Below are positions 12,353 to 23,551 of a stretch of 64,000 nt of DNA, piece by piece. This DNA comes from Carya illinoinensis. Lineage: Eukaryota; Streptophyta; Magnoliopsida; Fagales; Juglandaceae. The stretch lies in assembly GCF_018687715.1 (NCBI RefSeq), contig NC_056765.1:30402254-30466253 (forward strand), written 5' to 3'. Made by a program: the position numbers and the translations under genes. Position 1 is the stretch's first letter. Every line of letters starts with the position of its first letter. The notes under the pieces were generated by a model. The model searched no databases. It was given only the letters and a program-made list of their open reading frames with translations, and was not told the DNA's origin.

Positions 12353-13131
12353 GAATTTATACTCTGGGTTGGTGTTTTTTATGCCATATATATGATATGA
12401 AATGTTTCTATTTCTGGTCGCTAAACAGCAGATGTTTCTATTTAGTGAATGTAAGGTCTAAAGTTAATGTCCGTTAAATTTATTACATTAAACGTAAAAT
12501 TCAGAAATAATGTAAAAAAAACAAAATAAGTAATTAGCTAAATAAAATTTAGTTAATAAAATATGCAAGTCTTTTTATTTTTTTTTCAAATAGAGTGCGC
12601 AAGATTTGCACAACCATATATATAAATTTAATAGATTCAATTCTCATAATCACCACGTAGAAACTAACCCATAAAGCTGAAGATCGTTTTGTCAATAATC
12701 CAGTATCCTATCATGCACTCTAGCAAGTGGCTGCCAAATGGCTAAATAAGGTCATTCAGAAGATAAAAACTTTTGGATTTCAATTGACCAAACTGTTCCC
12801 ATTTTCTTTTCTTTTAACTGTTCTTATAAATATTCTATTTGCAAGCTTCTTTTTTGAGACACCCAATACACTATTGAAGTGAGTACACTATTAAGAAAAA
12901 GTAGCACAACTCAATTTTCACCAAACTGGACAGCACCCATTTCTTCTCGCTTTGAACGTTTGCAACTGCAAAAATGTTGAAGTGCTTTTGTTACAGTCCT
13001 TAATTAGTTAATGTTTACATAATCTTTACAAAGAAGCTCTTAAAAGAGGAGGAGGAGGAGAGGAGAGAGAAAAGGGGGGGGGGGGGTGTGGAAGAAGAAA
13101 AACATCTTTACAAAAGAGGCTAAAAGTCGAG
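12353..13131. other. Intergenic stretch and 3' flank of FRS4
   Basis: AT-rich sequence with no recognised gene. Close to the FRS4 stop it has a purine block (about 13047-13073) and a run of 13 G at 13074-13086. These become pyrimidine and C runs in the FRS4 transcript's 3' region. Confidence 0.5.
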
Positions 13132-16100
13132 CTATCGAGGGAGCCCATTCTCATGCAAACTTGTTGCTACATGTGTCGACGTGATATTGTGAAACATTGG
13201 TGGTACCATGTTATGTAACTGTGCTGGCACAACATTGTGTAAGTGAGTGGGCCTCATGCCAGACATTTCCTGCCACAAGAAAGAGGGGCATCAAAACAAA
13301 ACTGTGATAACATGCATGCATCTCATGAATAGATTAAGCTTTGTACCTAAACATACATCAACAAAACATGCCAGATTTTGCAAATACGACTAGTTGGTGA
13401 TCAACTAGAGGTCTAAACTATTCCTAACTCTACAAAACCTCAAAGATGAAAAGCTTCTCATCATAGCAAACGTAACAATGTAGCCTAATAATTTTCCGAT
13501 TTGATCTTGCATGGCAAACCGGTGTGATCTGCGTGCCTGGCCATGTACAAAAGCTGGGCCATCTATCAAGGGTTGTGAAAGTTTATTCTTTCCCAGCATT
13601 TTCAAAAACATGCCAGAAGTTTCAGCCCAAACCCAAATATCATAAGACTGTTAAGATGTTCCAGCCAGCACTGCACTCCAAATTCTTGCTAATAGCATCA
13701 TAGCAACATGCATATTCCATATCAGCTCCCCAATAAATACAGTCAACGAATTTAGTTGCTTTATTCCATGCTGGTGAGAATTTCAAGAGTCTCGAGTGTG
13801 TGTGTGTGTGTGTGAGAACTAAATAATTCCAGAAAGAGATTCAACTCTGAGAAAGTTCCCTGCCAAATTTCGAGTTAATTGAAAATTGAAAAGGAAGTAA
13901 TCTTTTTTTTTTTTCTTTCCAGCTAAATTAGTAAACTGGTGAGGGCATGCATACCATTTGGTGAAGGCTATCATGTATACCCATGCTGACAGCTTCTGGC
14001 TGTACCTGCTATATACATGAAGAAAACATCATTTTTTTTCCATTTTCCAAACAGTTTTCAGTGGGAACCACATTTGAAAAGTTGACTTGTTAAATCATCA
14101 AGTTTACTAACCTTTCCTTTATTGCTTGAACTATTTTCCTTACTTGCTACTCCCTTCCCAGCCCCAGTTCTCCTAGAAGCCTTGTTTGCATTGGTCACTT
14201 TAGGAGGAGTCACCATATTAGATACATTGCTGCACTGATTCACTTCATCACCACAAACAGGATGGGCCGCTGAGGTCACAGTTCTTGAATCATTCTCTAC
14301 AGAGTTATTCACAGTTGCACACTGCTTCAAAGCTTCTTTTATGGCACAGAGTGCAATATTGTAACTTTCTTGAGACAGAGAACCTTCTTCACCCAATATT
14401 ATGGCTCTTCGACATAAATCATTGTAACGACGGACCTTAGTCTGCACCTCATCCAATCTTTCACCAATGCCATGCCTGCTCAGAGCAGCATTAGTCCATC
14501 GCTGCAATACATATTTAGACGGGATGCTGAAAACACCAGACATTTGGAGAACAACAATTGCATGTCTGCAGAGATAACCTTTATATTCAAATGATCGGCA
14601 TGAACAATAAATATCTGATTTTGATTCATTCCATTCGACTATATAATTCTGATTATCTTCAAAGTCTTTAACAGTATATGTTGTCGTCATCTCATCTTCA
14701 TTTTCTTTCTTAAGGTGACAAGCAGCTGCTCCCAAAACCTCAACTTGAAATTTCTTAAAGATTTCATGTGTGTACACTTGCGACATCTGTTTCTCAAACG
14801 GCGATGGAGACTTCAATTCAGGTGTTTCATGCCATGCATCAAAATTTGCCTTGGCTTCCTCTTCATATCTATCCTCAAGAATTACCCTGTATCGTTCTAT
14901 AAACTCTCTCATTGAAGTCTCCCCCTGCACATATTTGTCAAATGAAGAGTTTAAGCTTTCTGAACGTGAAGCTGTAGACAACCCAGCATAAGATACATCT
15001 TTCATAAAAGTAGGCACCCAATGTGTGCGATCCTCGTACAAGGATTGGACCCAGTCAACCTCTCTAAGGCTAAATCTGTCGAGCATTTTACACCATCTCT
15101 TTTCAAATTGTTCCTCTGTCCATGACTTATAGACACACTTTGTAAATTTTAGCATAAAACTATCATTCCACATGCACAAAAACTCAAGCTGTCTAGGGAT
15201 CTTTTCCAGTACATGCCACAAACAATAACAATGGCGGGTGCCTGGAAAGACTGCCGCAATAGCTGCTTTTATGGCATTATTTTGGTCTGTGAGTATTACT
15301 CTTGGAGCTCGTTCCTCCATTGCTATAAACCATGTTTGCAATAACCAAACAAAAGTATAAGCTGTCTCGTCTGCAATCAATGCACAACCAAGTAACGTGG
15401 GTTGAATATGATGGTTTACTCCAATAAAGAGAACCAATGGTATCTTATACTTGTTTGTAAAATAGGTGGTGTCGAAAGAAACCACATCACCAAAGGTAGT
15501 ATAATCTTCCATGCCTTTGGCATCCACCCAAAACACATTTCTCAATCGATGCTCTTCATTCAAATCAACTGCATAAAAGAACTTTGGATTCTGTTCCTGC
15601 ATATGCATAAAATGTTCAAGTAGTATTTGAGCATCCCCTGGTTCTAAAACCAAGCTCCGTCCTTTATCATGCTGACTTTTCATATAACTCTCTAAACAAT
15701 CAGCATTCTGATAGGCACTAAACAGCTTGGACACTGCAGGTAAACTCTTCCGTCTTCGTACTCGAACATCATTCTTAAGTAGCTCAGCATTTCTATGACT
15801 CCGAAAGAAATGCACTTGAGAAGGCAAAAGGTCATGATTATGTTCCTTCACAAAACTATAAATATACCACTTTCCATTTTGTCTTCTTTTTACATGCATG
15901 CTAGCTTTACAACCAATTTTTGGAGAAGGCCGTGGATTGATGGCATCATCAGACTGTTGCTTATTGCCGTATCTTATGCATGAGAATTTTGCATCAATAA
16001 ATTCCCTTGATGCCCTAGACCGACGACTGCTCAATTTAGCAGTGCCAAAGCCCACAGACTTAGCATATTCTTTGTAAAACAAGTATGCCGCTTCATGAGA

Positions 16101-16184
16101 ATCAAATTCCATGTCATCACGAGGCTCTATACTTGCATTTTCCATGATGACGTTAGAATCCATGGTTGTGATGGGTATATTCAT
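13132..16184 (-). CDS. FRS4: FAR1-RELATED SEQUENCE 4-type transcription factor, 3 coding exons, 753 aa
   Basis: Coding exons: 14112-16184 (691 codons), 13955-14005 (17 codons), 13132-13269 (45 codons plus TAG), all phase 0 with GT-AG borders. The first in-frame ATG is at 16184; an in-frame stop lies upstream at 16236-16238. Domains: FAR1 zinc-finger DNA-binding domain about 25-117 with Cys69, Cys92, His115, His117; MULE transposase-like domain with Asp238 (FDTTY) and Asp300 (TDQN); SWIM zinc finger Cys527, Cys529, Cys539, His541; a C-terminal repeat of (H/Q)LHN(V/M)VP type in exon 3. The sequence follows Arabidopsis At1g76320 (FRS4, 732 aa) closely. The family derives from a Mutator-like transposase. 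Arabidopsis FRS4 acts in the nucleus with FHY3 to activate ARC5 in chloroplast division; that role here is inferred. The exon 2 acceptor is TAGCAG, a NAGNAG tandem acceptor that could add one Gln. Confidence 0.93.
13794..13815. repeat. (GT)n microsatellite in FRS4 intron 2
   Basis: About ten TG repeats between exon 3 and exon 2 of FRS4. The rest of this intron (13270-13954) shows no other feature. Confidence 0.9.
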
Positions 16185-17511
16185 ATCCACTTCACATCCA
16201 CCTCGCACTTCAACTCCAAAACTGCTCAGAATTGGTCATCACTCATCTGATGTCCCATTAATAGAGTACAGAATCTCCGCCATGGAAACAATGTACATTT
16301 CCATCTCACAGATCCCATCACCAAGGCACCTTTTTTTTTATGAATAAAAATTTTATTGAGATAAGTAACAAGGCAAAGCCTAGTACACAGGAAGAATCAC
16401 CAAGGCACCTGAATTAAAGGACAAGTGCCATCAGCCATTAGAATCATAAAATTAAAAAAAAAAAACAAAAAACAAAAAACAAAAAAACAAAAAAAAAACT
16501 GCTATTTAAGGTTTTATGAGCACAAGATATATCCCATAAACTGATTGTGAACTAATAATATACATGCTGCATTCGGATTCGCAGAATTGGAATTAGAGTT
16601 CTCAGTGACCTTAGAAAATTATAACTCCCTTGTACAACTCAATCCTGGAATCAATGTTACATTGCTTCCACATGCAAAATCTGTTGTTTGGATGCACACA
16701 CTCAATGCCTCCAAGTCCCTCATATGTCAGGTTTGTACCCATCACTTTCTTAATTTGAATCACACAAGCAAGCCCCCAGCTTGAAAGTAGAAAAAGAATA
16801 GGATGCAATCAACCTCATTGCTTGTAAGGCATGCACAAAACCTCCAATATTTGAACAAGAAAATGAAGTCACATGTCCAACAAAGATACACAATTATTCA
16901 CAGTTATTATCCTGCACAATCATGTTCCTGACTTGAGAAACCCATTGGGGAATCCATTTCAGTTGTCACATTCTGGTAATCTTAGGAGAATTGCTCAATC
17001 CCCTTCCCCCCCCCCCCCCCCCCCCCCTCCCCTTTTTCCAAAAAAAAAAAGAAAGAAACAAAAGCAAAAGTCAATAAGTTCATACTCATTAAAGACCTAG
17101 GGCATGCACTAGTAAGATAGCACAACCCACCTTTGTCCCTCTCTTTCTCTTCCTCTCCGTTTTTTCCCTTCAATTGGAGGTGCCTTGAAATTGGGCCATC
17201 CTATCTTATGCAAGAGGATAACATGAAGAACTTGTTCGGGTGGTTTCAAAAGGAAATGGGTCATTATACCACAGAAACAAAGTTATTAGAATTCTACAAG
17301 AAGATGAACGATGTATAGATTTGAAAGTTTGATATCATCTTCTAAAACCTCGGTATATATATATATATATTTTTTCCGATCTATAGATGAACTGAATTAT
17401 GAATTTCTGAATGGGGCAAAAAGAACAGTTTATAATCAAAATAGAGAAAATGACAGGACTTAAGAAATGATGACTAAATGCTAAGGAATCTCCCCACCCC
17501 CCCCCCCCCCC

Positions 17512-17549
<38 letters not shown>

Positions 17550-18108
17550 ACATGCAAACGAAATAAAACACCTCCTTCCCAAAGTTTGGTTCATAACCCA
17601 ACGGATTTATACAAACACTTGCCAGGAATCTCTCTCTCTCTCTCTCTCTCCCCACAACATGCTAGCGGAATGAAACACCTGCTTCCCAAAGTTTGATTGC
17701 ACACCGTTAATCCCAGAGCAGAAAATAAAATCAGCAAAACTCGGTCAGTATTCCCTCTCTTCTCTCTCAAAACAGCTCCACTAATCTAAAACTAACCTCT
17801 GAGTAAAGGAATAAAACTCCCATGACACAAAAAACTAAACAAGGTACCATTCCCATCACACCACTTAACCAATCTCAAACACTCATTACTAACTCGTTCT
17901 CATTACAAAAAAGGTCAGTGGGCTTTCATCCCATGTCATTTGCTACAATACAACACAACAATAAACTAACAATAAAATTCCAGCAACTTCACATAACCAA
18001 ATCAATAGTAACTACTTAATAAACAACACAATTAAGAACGCCCGAAAATTCTGATCTTTAGGATTCCGAACCTATTTCTAAGCAAATGGACACGTCAATG
18101 TTAGGCTC

Positions 18109-18173
<65 letters not shown>

Positions 18174-18339
18174 TGGAATATCCAAGGCATAAGAGAAAAG
18201 GGGTTCGACTCAAGTTACATCCTTGCACAAATTTTAGCCACATACACAGTTCCCTTCCTTTACCAAGCCGAAATTTCACAAACATTAAAATAAAAAACAC
18301 AAACAAACAAAAACTAGTGAATTCTGGTATTTCATCCAA
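16185..18339 (-). other. FRS4 upstream region or 5' intron, rich in simple repeats
   Basis: No protein-coding gene was recognised. It holds an A-rich block (about 16454-16500), a run of 22 C at 17006-17027, an AT microsatellite near 17353, and a run of 16 C at 17497-17512 followed by CT and CA repeats. A second CT run lies near 17630 and a GA tract of about 58 bp at 18114-18171. On the FRS4 strand the C runs are G runs. Upstream ATGs lie between 16238 and 16300 on the FRS4 strand and form a short upstream frame that ends before the main start. Confidence 0.55.
16317..16410 (-). mobile_element. 64-bp retroposed insert with perfect 15-bp target-site duplication
   Basis: ATCACCAAGGCACCT occurs at 16317-16331 and again at 16396-16410. 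Between them, 64 bp begin with a poly-T run followed by ATGAATAAAAATTTTATTGA, meaning a poly-A tail on the minus strand. This is the signature of an extremely 5'-truncated LINE-type retroposition. Confidence 0.9.
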
Positions 18340-18560
18340 CCTTTAATCCTCAATCGAAGACCACATCGACCCCGGGGATAGCGCGGGAGAGCTCTCTGTC
18401 GAGATCGATGGCAAAAACAAAGGCAGTGATCTCTCAATGTCGGAAAGCAGGTTGCGGACGAGTGCCAGCAGTGACCCTGGCGTTCCAGAAGCGGCGGAGA
18501 CGGCCTGAGAAGGGAGACTAGAACTAGAAGGCCCGGGCGGAGAGACAAAACTCAGAATTT
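18340..18560 (-). promoter_or_regulatory. GC-rich candidate 5' noncoding exon/promoter of FRS4
   Basis: A GC-rich island in an AT-rich setting, read on the minus strand as a pyrimidine-rich leader (CTCCGCCCGGGCC) and ending in a possible donor near 18345 (TTAAAG/GTTGGA). FRS genes often have 5' UTR introns, so this may be the first exon of FRS4. It could instead belong to an unrecognised short gene; no protein family was recognised in any frame. Confidence 0.35.
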
Positions 18561-18974
18561 TAGAGATAATTGACGTGGCAAAGTCTTGCCCTTTGGACCG
18601 GTTTTATTTATGTTTGTGTGAAATTTTTTTCAATTATGCCGTTTACACTCAATTATGCGGATTTTCTATTATTTTATATTTAAAAATAAAAATACAGTCA
18701 ATCACGTCAGTATACATAAATAAATATATAAAATTAACTACACATAAAGTTTTTAATTTTTTTTTATATACAGCTTTCTTCTAACTATTTTACATTTATT
18801 TTTAAAAATTTTTAATTTTTTTAATAAGTCACGTGGTACTACATTGTAGTATCGGACATAAGGAATGGTATAAATTAGAAAACATGTTATGATTCCTTTT
18901 ATGAATCATATCATGTTCAATATTTTCTAGTAAAGATAACAAATAATATAAATTATCTTATGCATTAGCAATAA
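18561..18974. other. AT-rich intergenic stretch
   Basis: No gene or repeat boundary was recognised. Confidence 0.5.
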
Positions 18975-19480
18975 AGGAATTAATCATTACAAGCAATATC
19001 TTTCATTGCAAGAGAAAAAATCCCATTTGGTCCATCTTCAATCAAGCGTTGCTCTCCTTCTAAATGTAAAGGCTTCTTTGACAAGCTATGAGCCACACTG
19101 TTTCTACTTTCCTTTTCAGTAGATGAACAAAGCATTCCAATATGATCTTTGAGAGAAAACATGTTTTATGTCATCCATCAGCTGCCCCATCCATCACCAT
19201 TATTCTCACTATCTCGTAAGGCCTTAACCATCGTTCGAGCATCACCTTAAAAAAGTAGATCTTTTACATCAAGCTATCTACTTAGCTCCACCGCCCTCCA
19301 TAAATCACAACATTCAGCAAAAGCAGGTTGCCCTATTGAATTTCATAGCAGCACACAAAGAAATCAATTGCTCTCCCTTGCAATTTCTTGTAATGATCCA
19401 TATTCCCATTTTTTGATTTGCCACATCCAATGCTGCATCAAAATCAATTTGAGTAAGAGCCTTCTGCTGGCCGGTGGATG
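18975..19480 (-). mobile_element. LINE RNase H-domain remnant
   Basis: On the minus strand a broken frame reads from a VxFDAAxD-like start (near 19450) to a C-terminal stretch with the residues SRNSVAHSLSK (near 19090). This is the layout of the RVT_3 RNase H domain at the 3' end of plant LINEs. Stops and frameshifts are present, and the RT part is absent. Confidence 0.75.
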
Positions 19481-20336
19481 CCATTTTGTTTCTCTTCTAC
19501 TTGAGCCTTCCCTTTTCTGTTCCCTTCTCTCAGCCTATGTGTTAGTCTCCAAGGTTATTAGATATAGCAACAATTGTATTACTTTACTAGGGCTGTCAAA
19601 CTTGTTTTCAAATATGGTTTTATTTATTCTAATCTAGATTCCTTATTTCATCATTTCCCATAGGAGTTCTTCTACAGTTACCAAAGAATTCATCCGAAAA
19701 AGTGTCCCAAACAGTATATTTCATTTTTTTAATTTTTCTTTTTTTTAATGCATTTTTTTTAATCATTATAAACATCTAAAAAAACACGCAACATTATTTA
19801 AAAATATTTTCTTATTTACGAAGTAAAAAAAATAGGGGATTTAGGACACTCATTCATGACACATATTCGGGACAAATAGTATTTCTGTTCCCATAGATGA
19901 ATAAACTTCATTTCTCTATTGCACCACTTATGGGCAGGGCTTTGCTTCTCTTCCCACACATCACATGCGGTAGGATGAGACCATAAGACAAGCATAATTG
20001 TTTATCTTTCAAAATCTTCTTATGATGCAAACTTTGCCTCGTAGGAAGAATAGAATTTAAAAATTTTCAAAAAAACTGTTTTATTATGCCTGCAGGTATG
20101 TTCAGCTTCCAGTCTTCTCCCAAATATGTTTCTGTGCATGATGTCTACTGGAATAAATTATTTGATGTTGAGTCTATTTATTCACCTTGATCTCAACTAT
20201 TTATTCAGTTTTTTTTTTTTTTTTTTAAGTTACACATTTTGGTTCGTCATGTATCCTGTATTTACAATTTTACAATTTTATTGTTGTCATACGTTTCCAT
20301 CCTGCTCGTGTTTCTCTTAGTTTATTGTTGCCGATC
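19481..20336. other. Intergenic stretch, nothing recognised
   Basis: AT-rich sequence with several short unrelated frames and a T-rich run at about 20210-20228. Confidence 0.5.
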
Positions 20337-20547
20337 GACTAAGGTTTGGCGCATAAGAATTTTCATCTCAATTTTAAAATTCTCATCTCATTATTATAAT
20401 TTTTTTAAATTCTTATACAAAATATAATAAATAATTTAACTTTTTATTAACTTTTTTAAATTTTAAAACAATAATAATATTTAATATTTCATCTTAAAAG
20501 TCAAAATTCTCATCTCAAAATTATCTACTACCAAACCGAACCTTAGG
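20337..20547. mobile_element. MITE family A, copy 2
   Basis: Inverted ends CTAAGGTTTGG and CCAAACCGAACCTTAG enclose the family core with ATTCTCATCTCA and ATACAAAATATAATAAA. It is noncoding. Confidence 0.8.
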
Positions 20548-20639
20548 TACGAGTACTTGTGATGAACTTATATATGTACAATTTTTTTATTTATAATTAT
20601 AGTTTAAATTATTTCAAAAATCAGAAACAAAATTGAGGG

Positions 20640-21130
20640 AGAAATTACATGCCGGAGAGGAAAGAGGCAAAAAAAAATTATATTTGAAGTCATAAAGTGA
20701 GCAAACATCGCGGACTCGTTTTGAACAAAATTTAGTAAATATGAGACCTACATGTAATAATTAATTTTTTATATAAATGATATTTGCAGTCATAAAGTCC
20801 ACAAGTGTCGCATACTCATTTTAAAAAAATGAGTAAATATAAAATCCATATAAAAAAATTAATTTTTTAACAATAAACCTCATTTTTTTTCAAAAGGAGT
20901 GGGAGGCGCCTACAAAATCCATACATGTATCTAATATTACTCAATTTTGTAGTAATAGATCTCACTTTTTTTCAAAAAGTGTATACAATACTTGCACAAT
21001 CTATAGCTAAAAAGTCATGAGTTATACAAGTATCGCGTATTTTTTTTTTAAATAATGATCGGGTTCATTATTAGAAAATTATTTTTTTCACACGAGTTTT
21101 TTATTTACTTATTTTTTTAAAAAGAGTTCA
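20640..21130. repeat. Diverged tandem units, about 95 bp each
   Basis: Units at about 20681-20770 and 20781-20873 share TTG(A/C)AGTCATAAAGT and ATTAATTTTTTA. A weaker third unit follows near 21000. Similar sequence lies near 21905-22020 and 48355-48470. Confidence 0.6.
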
Positions 21131-21165
21131 GACGTTAACACACTACAAATATCATATCTAGGCTT

Positions 21166-21222
21166 ATAGAGGAGGAGGAGGAGGAGGAGGAAAAGAAGAA
21201 GAAGAAGAAGAAGAAGAAAAAA
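21166..21222. repeat. (GAG)n(AAG)n microsatellite
   Basis: Trinucleotide purine repeat GAG changing to AAG. Confidence 0.9.
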
Positions 21223-21717
21223 CCACCACGTTTGGCACTTCCATCGATCTAGCTGTAAAGACTTTAAAGGGTATATTCTCACATGTATGTATTTGTATAA
21301 TATCGATAATTAAAGTTTTAATATTAATTTTTTTATATTTAAAATTTAAATTAATATTATTTTTAATAAAATTTATTTTTTAATTAATCATAATAAATTA
21401 ATATATATATTAATATATAATTATGTTTACAATTAAATTTTTTCACAACTTTTAAGTGTCATGCAGCAGCATCATCATCATGTTACATTTACGTACAACA
21501 GTACTATAGCTAGCGGCCAAAGCAATGTATTGTGATGACGGTGATCACCTTAGCCAAATTCATTCTTTCCTGCCCGATCAATCTCCTTGGATTTGTTTAG
21601 CATCCCTGCATTGATGCATGTGATGTGATCTGATCTGATCTTGATCGAGGAGCCATGCCAGTACGTACGTACCCAAAGATCATAAAAAACGTATGTCTCC
21701 CACTCGAGTTATATATG

Positions 21718-21718
21718 C

Positions 21719-21767
<49 letters not shown>
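21718..21767. repeat. (CT)n(AT)n microsatellite
   Basis: Shared with segmental copy 2, where it occurs twice (about 47618-47676 and 47801-47850). Confidence 0.9.
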
Positions 21768-22529
21768 AATGTCCACAAATTATGTATATTGCACGATAAA
21801 TGTACGTAGTACTACTAGTAGTACATGTATAGTATACTTCTAGTTATTTTCATGCATTTTGAATGAGAAAAGCGTTCAAATTTTGTATATATATATAATA
21901 TTTAGTGTATGAATGTCGTGCACTTTTTTTTCTTTTAAAAAATAAATAAATATAAAATATATATATAAAAAAATTAATTTTTTAATATTAAATCTTGCTC
22001 TTTAAAAAAATTATAACACTAGTACAATATAAGAGTATATTAAGCATTACTCAATAGAAAATGTTGGAAAGCCCGCTGGCAGCTCCAGTTGGGGGTTAAT
22101 ATTAGGCTTTTTTTTATTTAATAATTAAATAAGTATTTTTTAATAATATTTTTTTTTTAATATTTAAAAATATTAAAAAAATACATATAAAAAAAATTAA
22201 GAATAGAAACACAATATTAACTAGCTGTAACTTCCGGCTGTCGCTGTAGAGCCACGCTTACCAGTTACTACTGCATAGAAGTGTACTGGCCTTATATCAT
22301 GAATTGATTTGCAGCAGGAGAGAATCAAAAGTACTATACGTGCATATGTGGTCCAAGTAATTTGTACGTTTATACAATTAAATTAAATGGCGCAATTTGT
22401 TAATTTTTATATTTTGAAATGCAAAATGTAAAAGTGCTGGCTCGTATACGTAAATTTCATTTCTTTTTTTTTTTTATGCGCCCGGCCACATTCAATACCG
22501 AATTTTCTTTTTATTTAATTATTTCGTTA

Positions 22530-22757
22530 GGTTGGTTTGAATTCAGATATAAAAAGAGATAAAATAATTTTAAATAAAAGATAAAAATTAAATAAAATAT
22601 TATTATAATCTTATTTTTAATATTATTATTATTTTTAAATTTTAAAAAATTGAATTGAAATTTAAAAAAATTAAAATATTAATTATATTTTGTATAAAAA
22701 TTTTAAAAAATTATAATGATGAGATAAAATAATATACTTTCTGAATCCAAACGAGCA
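22530..22757. mobile_element. MITE family A, copy 3
   Basis: Ends GGTTGGTTTGAATTC and GAATCCAAACGAGC, with the core TAATGATGAGATAAAA. The orthologous copy in segmental copy 2 is at 50895-51112, so it predates the duplication. Confidence 0.8.
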
Positions 22758-23014
22758 AAACCACGAAAAGGATGGAAAGGTATGACAACAATAAAATTGT
22801 AAATTAAATAAATACAATTAAAAAAATTAAGTTATCTTAGGTACATTTTTCATTTCTATAATATTTTAATTTATTAATTTATAAATATAAATAAAAAAAA
22901 CACAACTCAAGTCGGCTGTTGAGCTTTTTTTTTTGTTGAAAATCGAGCTTAATGGAAGTTTGACTTATTGAGTCGATCTTAAGTTAAAAAATAAAATAAA
23001 AAATAAAAAAGCAT

Positions 23015-23440
23015 TTTTTGTTGCTTTCGATGTTTTGGATTTCTGATTTATTTTTGTGGTTGCTTGTCTTTATGTTTGTATTGTTGACACATATAGACTA
23101 AAACTGAAGAGAGTCAACCTTAGGGTAGTAAAAAGCACTGGTGCAGGCAGATCTTGAGATGGCTTCTCTATCTTCATAGCCGTGACTCTTATGACTGATC
23201 TACACATATCTCAAGTGTGACAATATCTTTATTAATGGGAACCAAAGCGAGGTGAAGATCGGTAAAACTTCCAGAAAGTCACTATGACGGTGAAAGAAAG
23301 CTGAATTGAGGGACGAAACCGTAAAACAAGAATCACAGATGGAAAAAATTAGAAAAAAATGAAGAGATAATAATACTCGGTCAAGGCAAAACCGTAATAA
23401 CCACAAGCTATATGGGCACAAATGGAACAAAAGTGTCAAA
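23015..23440 (+). pseudogene. WNK-type protein kinase fragment, segmental copy 1
   Basis: Same sequence as the better-preserved fragment at 56085-56460, but frameshifted. It carries the remains of the stretch before the catalytic loop (YRLKLKRVN) and the loop region ([11 protein letters not shown]). It is too short and too broken to code for a kinase. Confidence 0.7.
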
Positions 23441-23551
23441 CAAAAATGCTATTCATCCCTGTACATAGCCTTAATAGATATGGCATATCTTTCTTAAAAT
23501 AAATGCATGCATGGCTGCCTATTTTTTAATTTTCATTTTTTGAATTGTCTG

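Noticed and set aside
14058..14111. Single-exon FRS4 model ending at 14058 with the tail FKCGSH
   Set aside because: A good GT donor at 14111 and two conserved-looking downstream exons give a longer C-terminus; the read-through end is kept only as a possible intron-retention product.
14715..15983. Plus-strand open frames of 60-75 codons opposite FRS4
   Set aside because: They are antisense shadows of the conserved FRS4 coding strand and have no family resemblance.
16185..16208. FRS4 start at a GTG codon at 16208
   Set aside because: Plant nuclear genes start at ATG; the first in-frame ATG is at 16184.
17335..17696. Frames over the CT/CA/C-run region
   Set aside because: Low-complexity translation of simple repeats, no gene evidence.
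18058..18346. Open frames made of Arg-Glu or Ser-Leu repeats
   Set aside because: They are translations of the GA/CT microsatellite.
18340..18560. Separate protein-coding gene at the GC-rich island
   Set aside because: Frames on both strands lack any recognised family; a 5' noncoding exon of FRS4 is the simpler reading.
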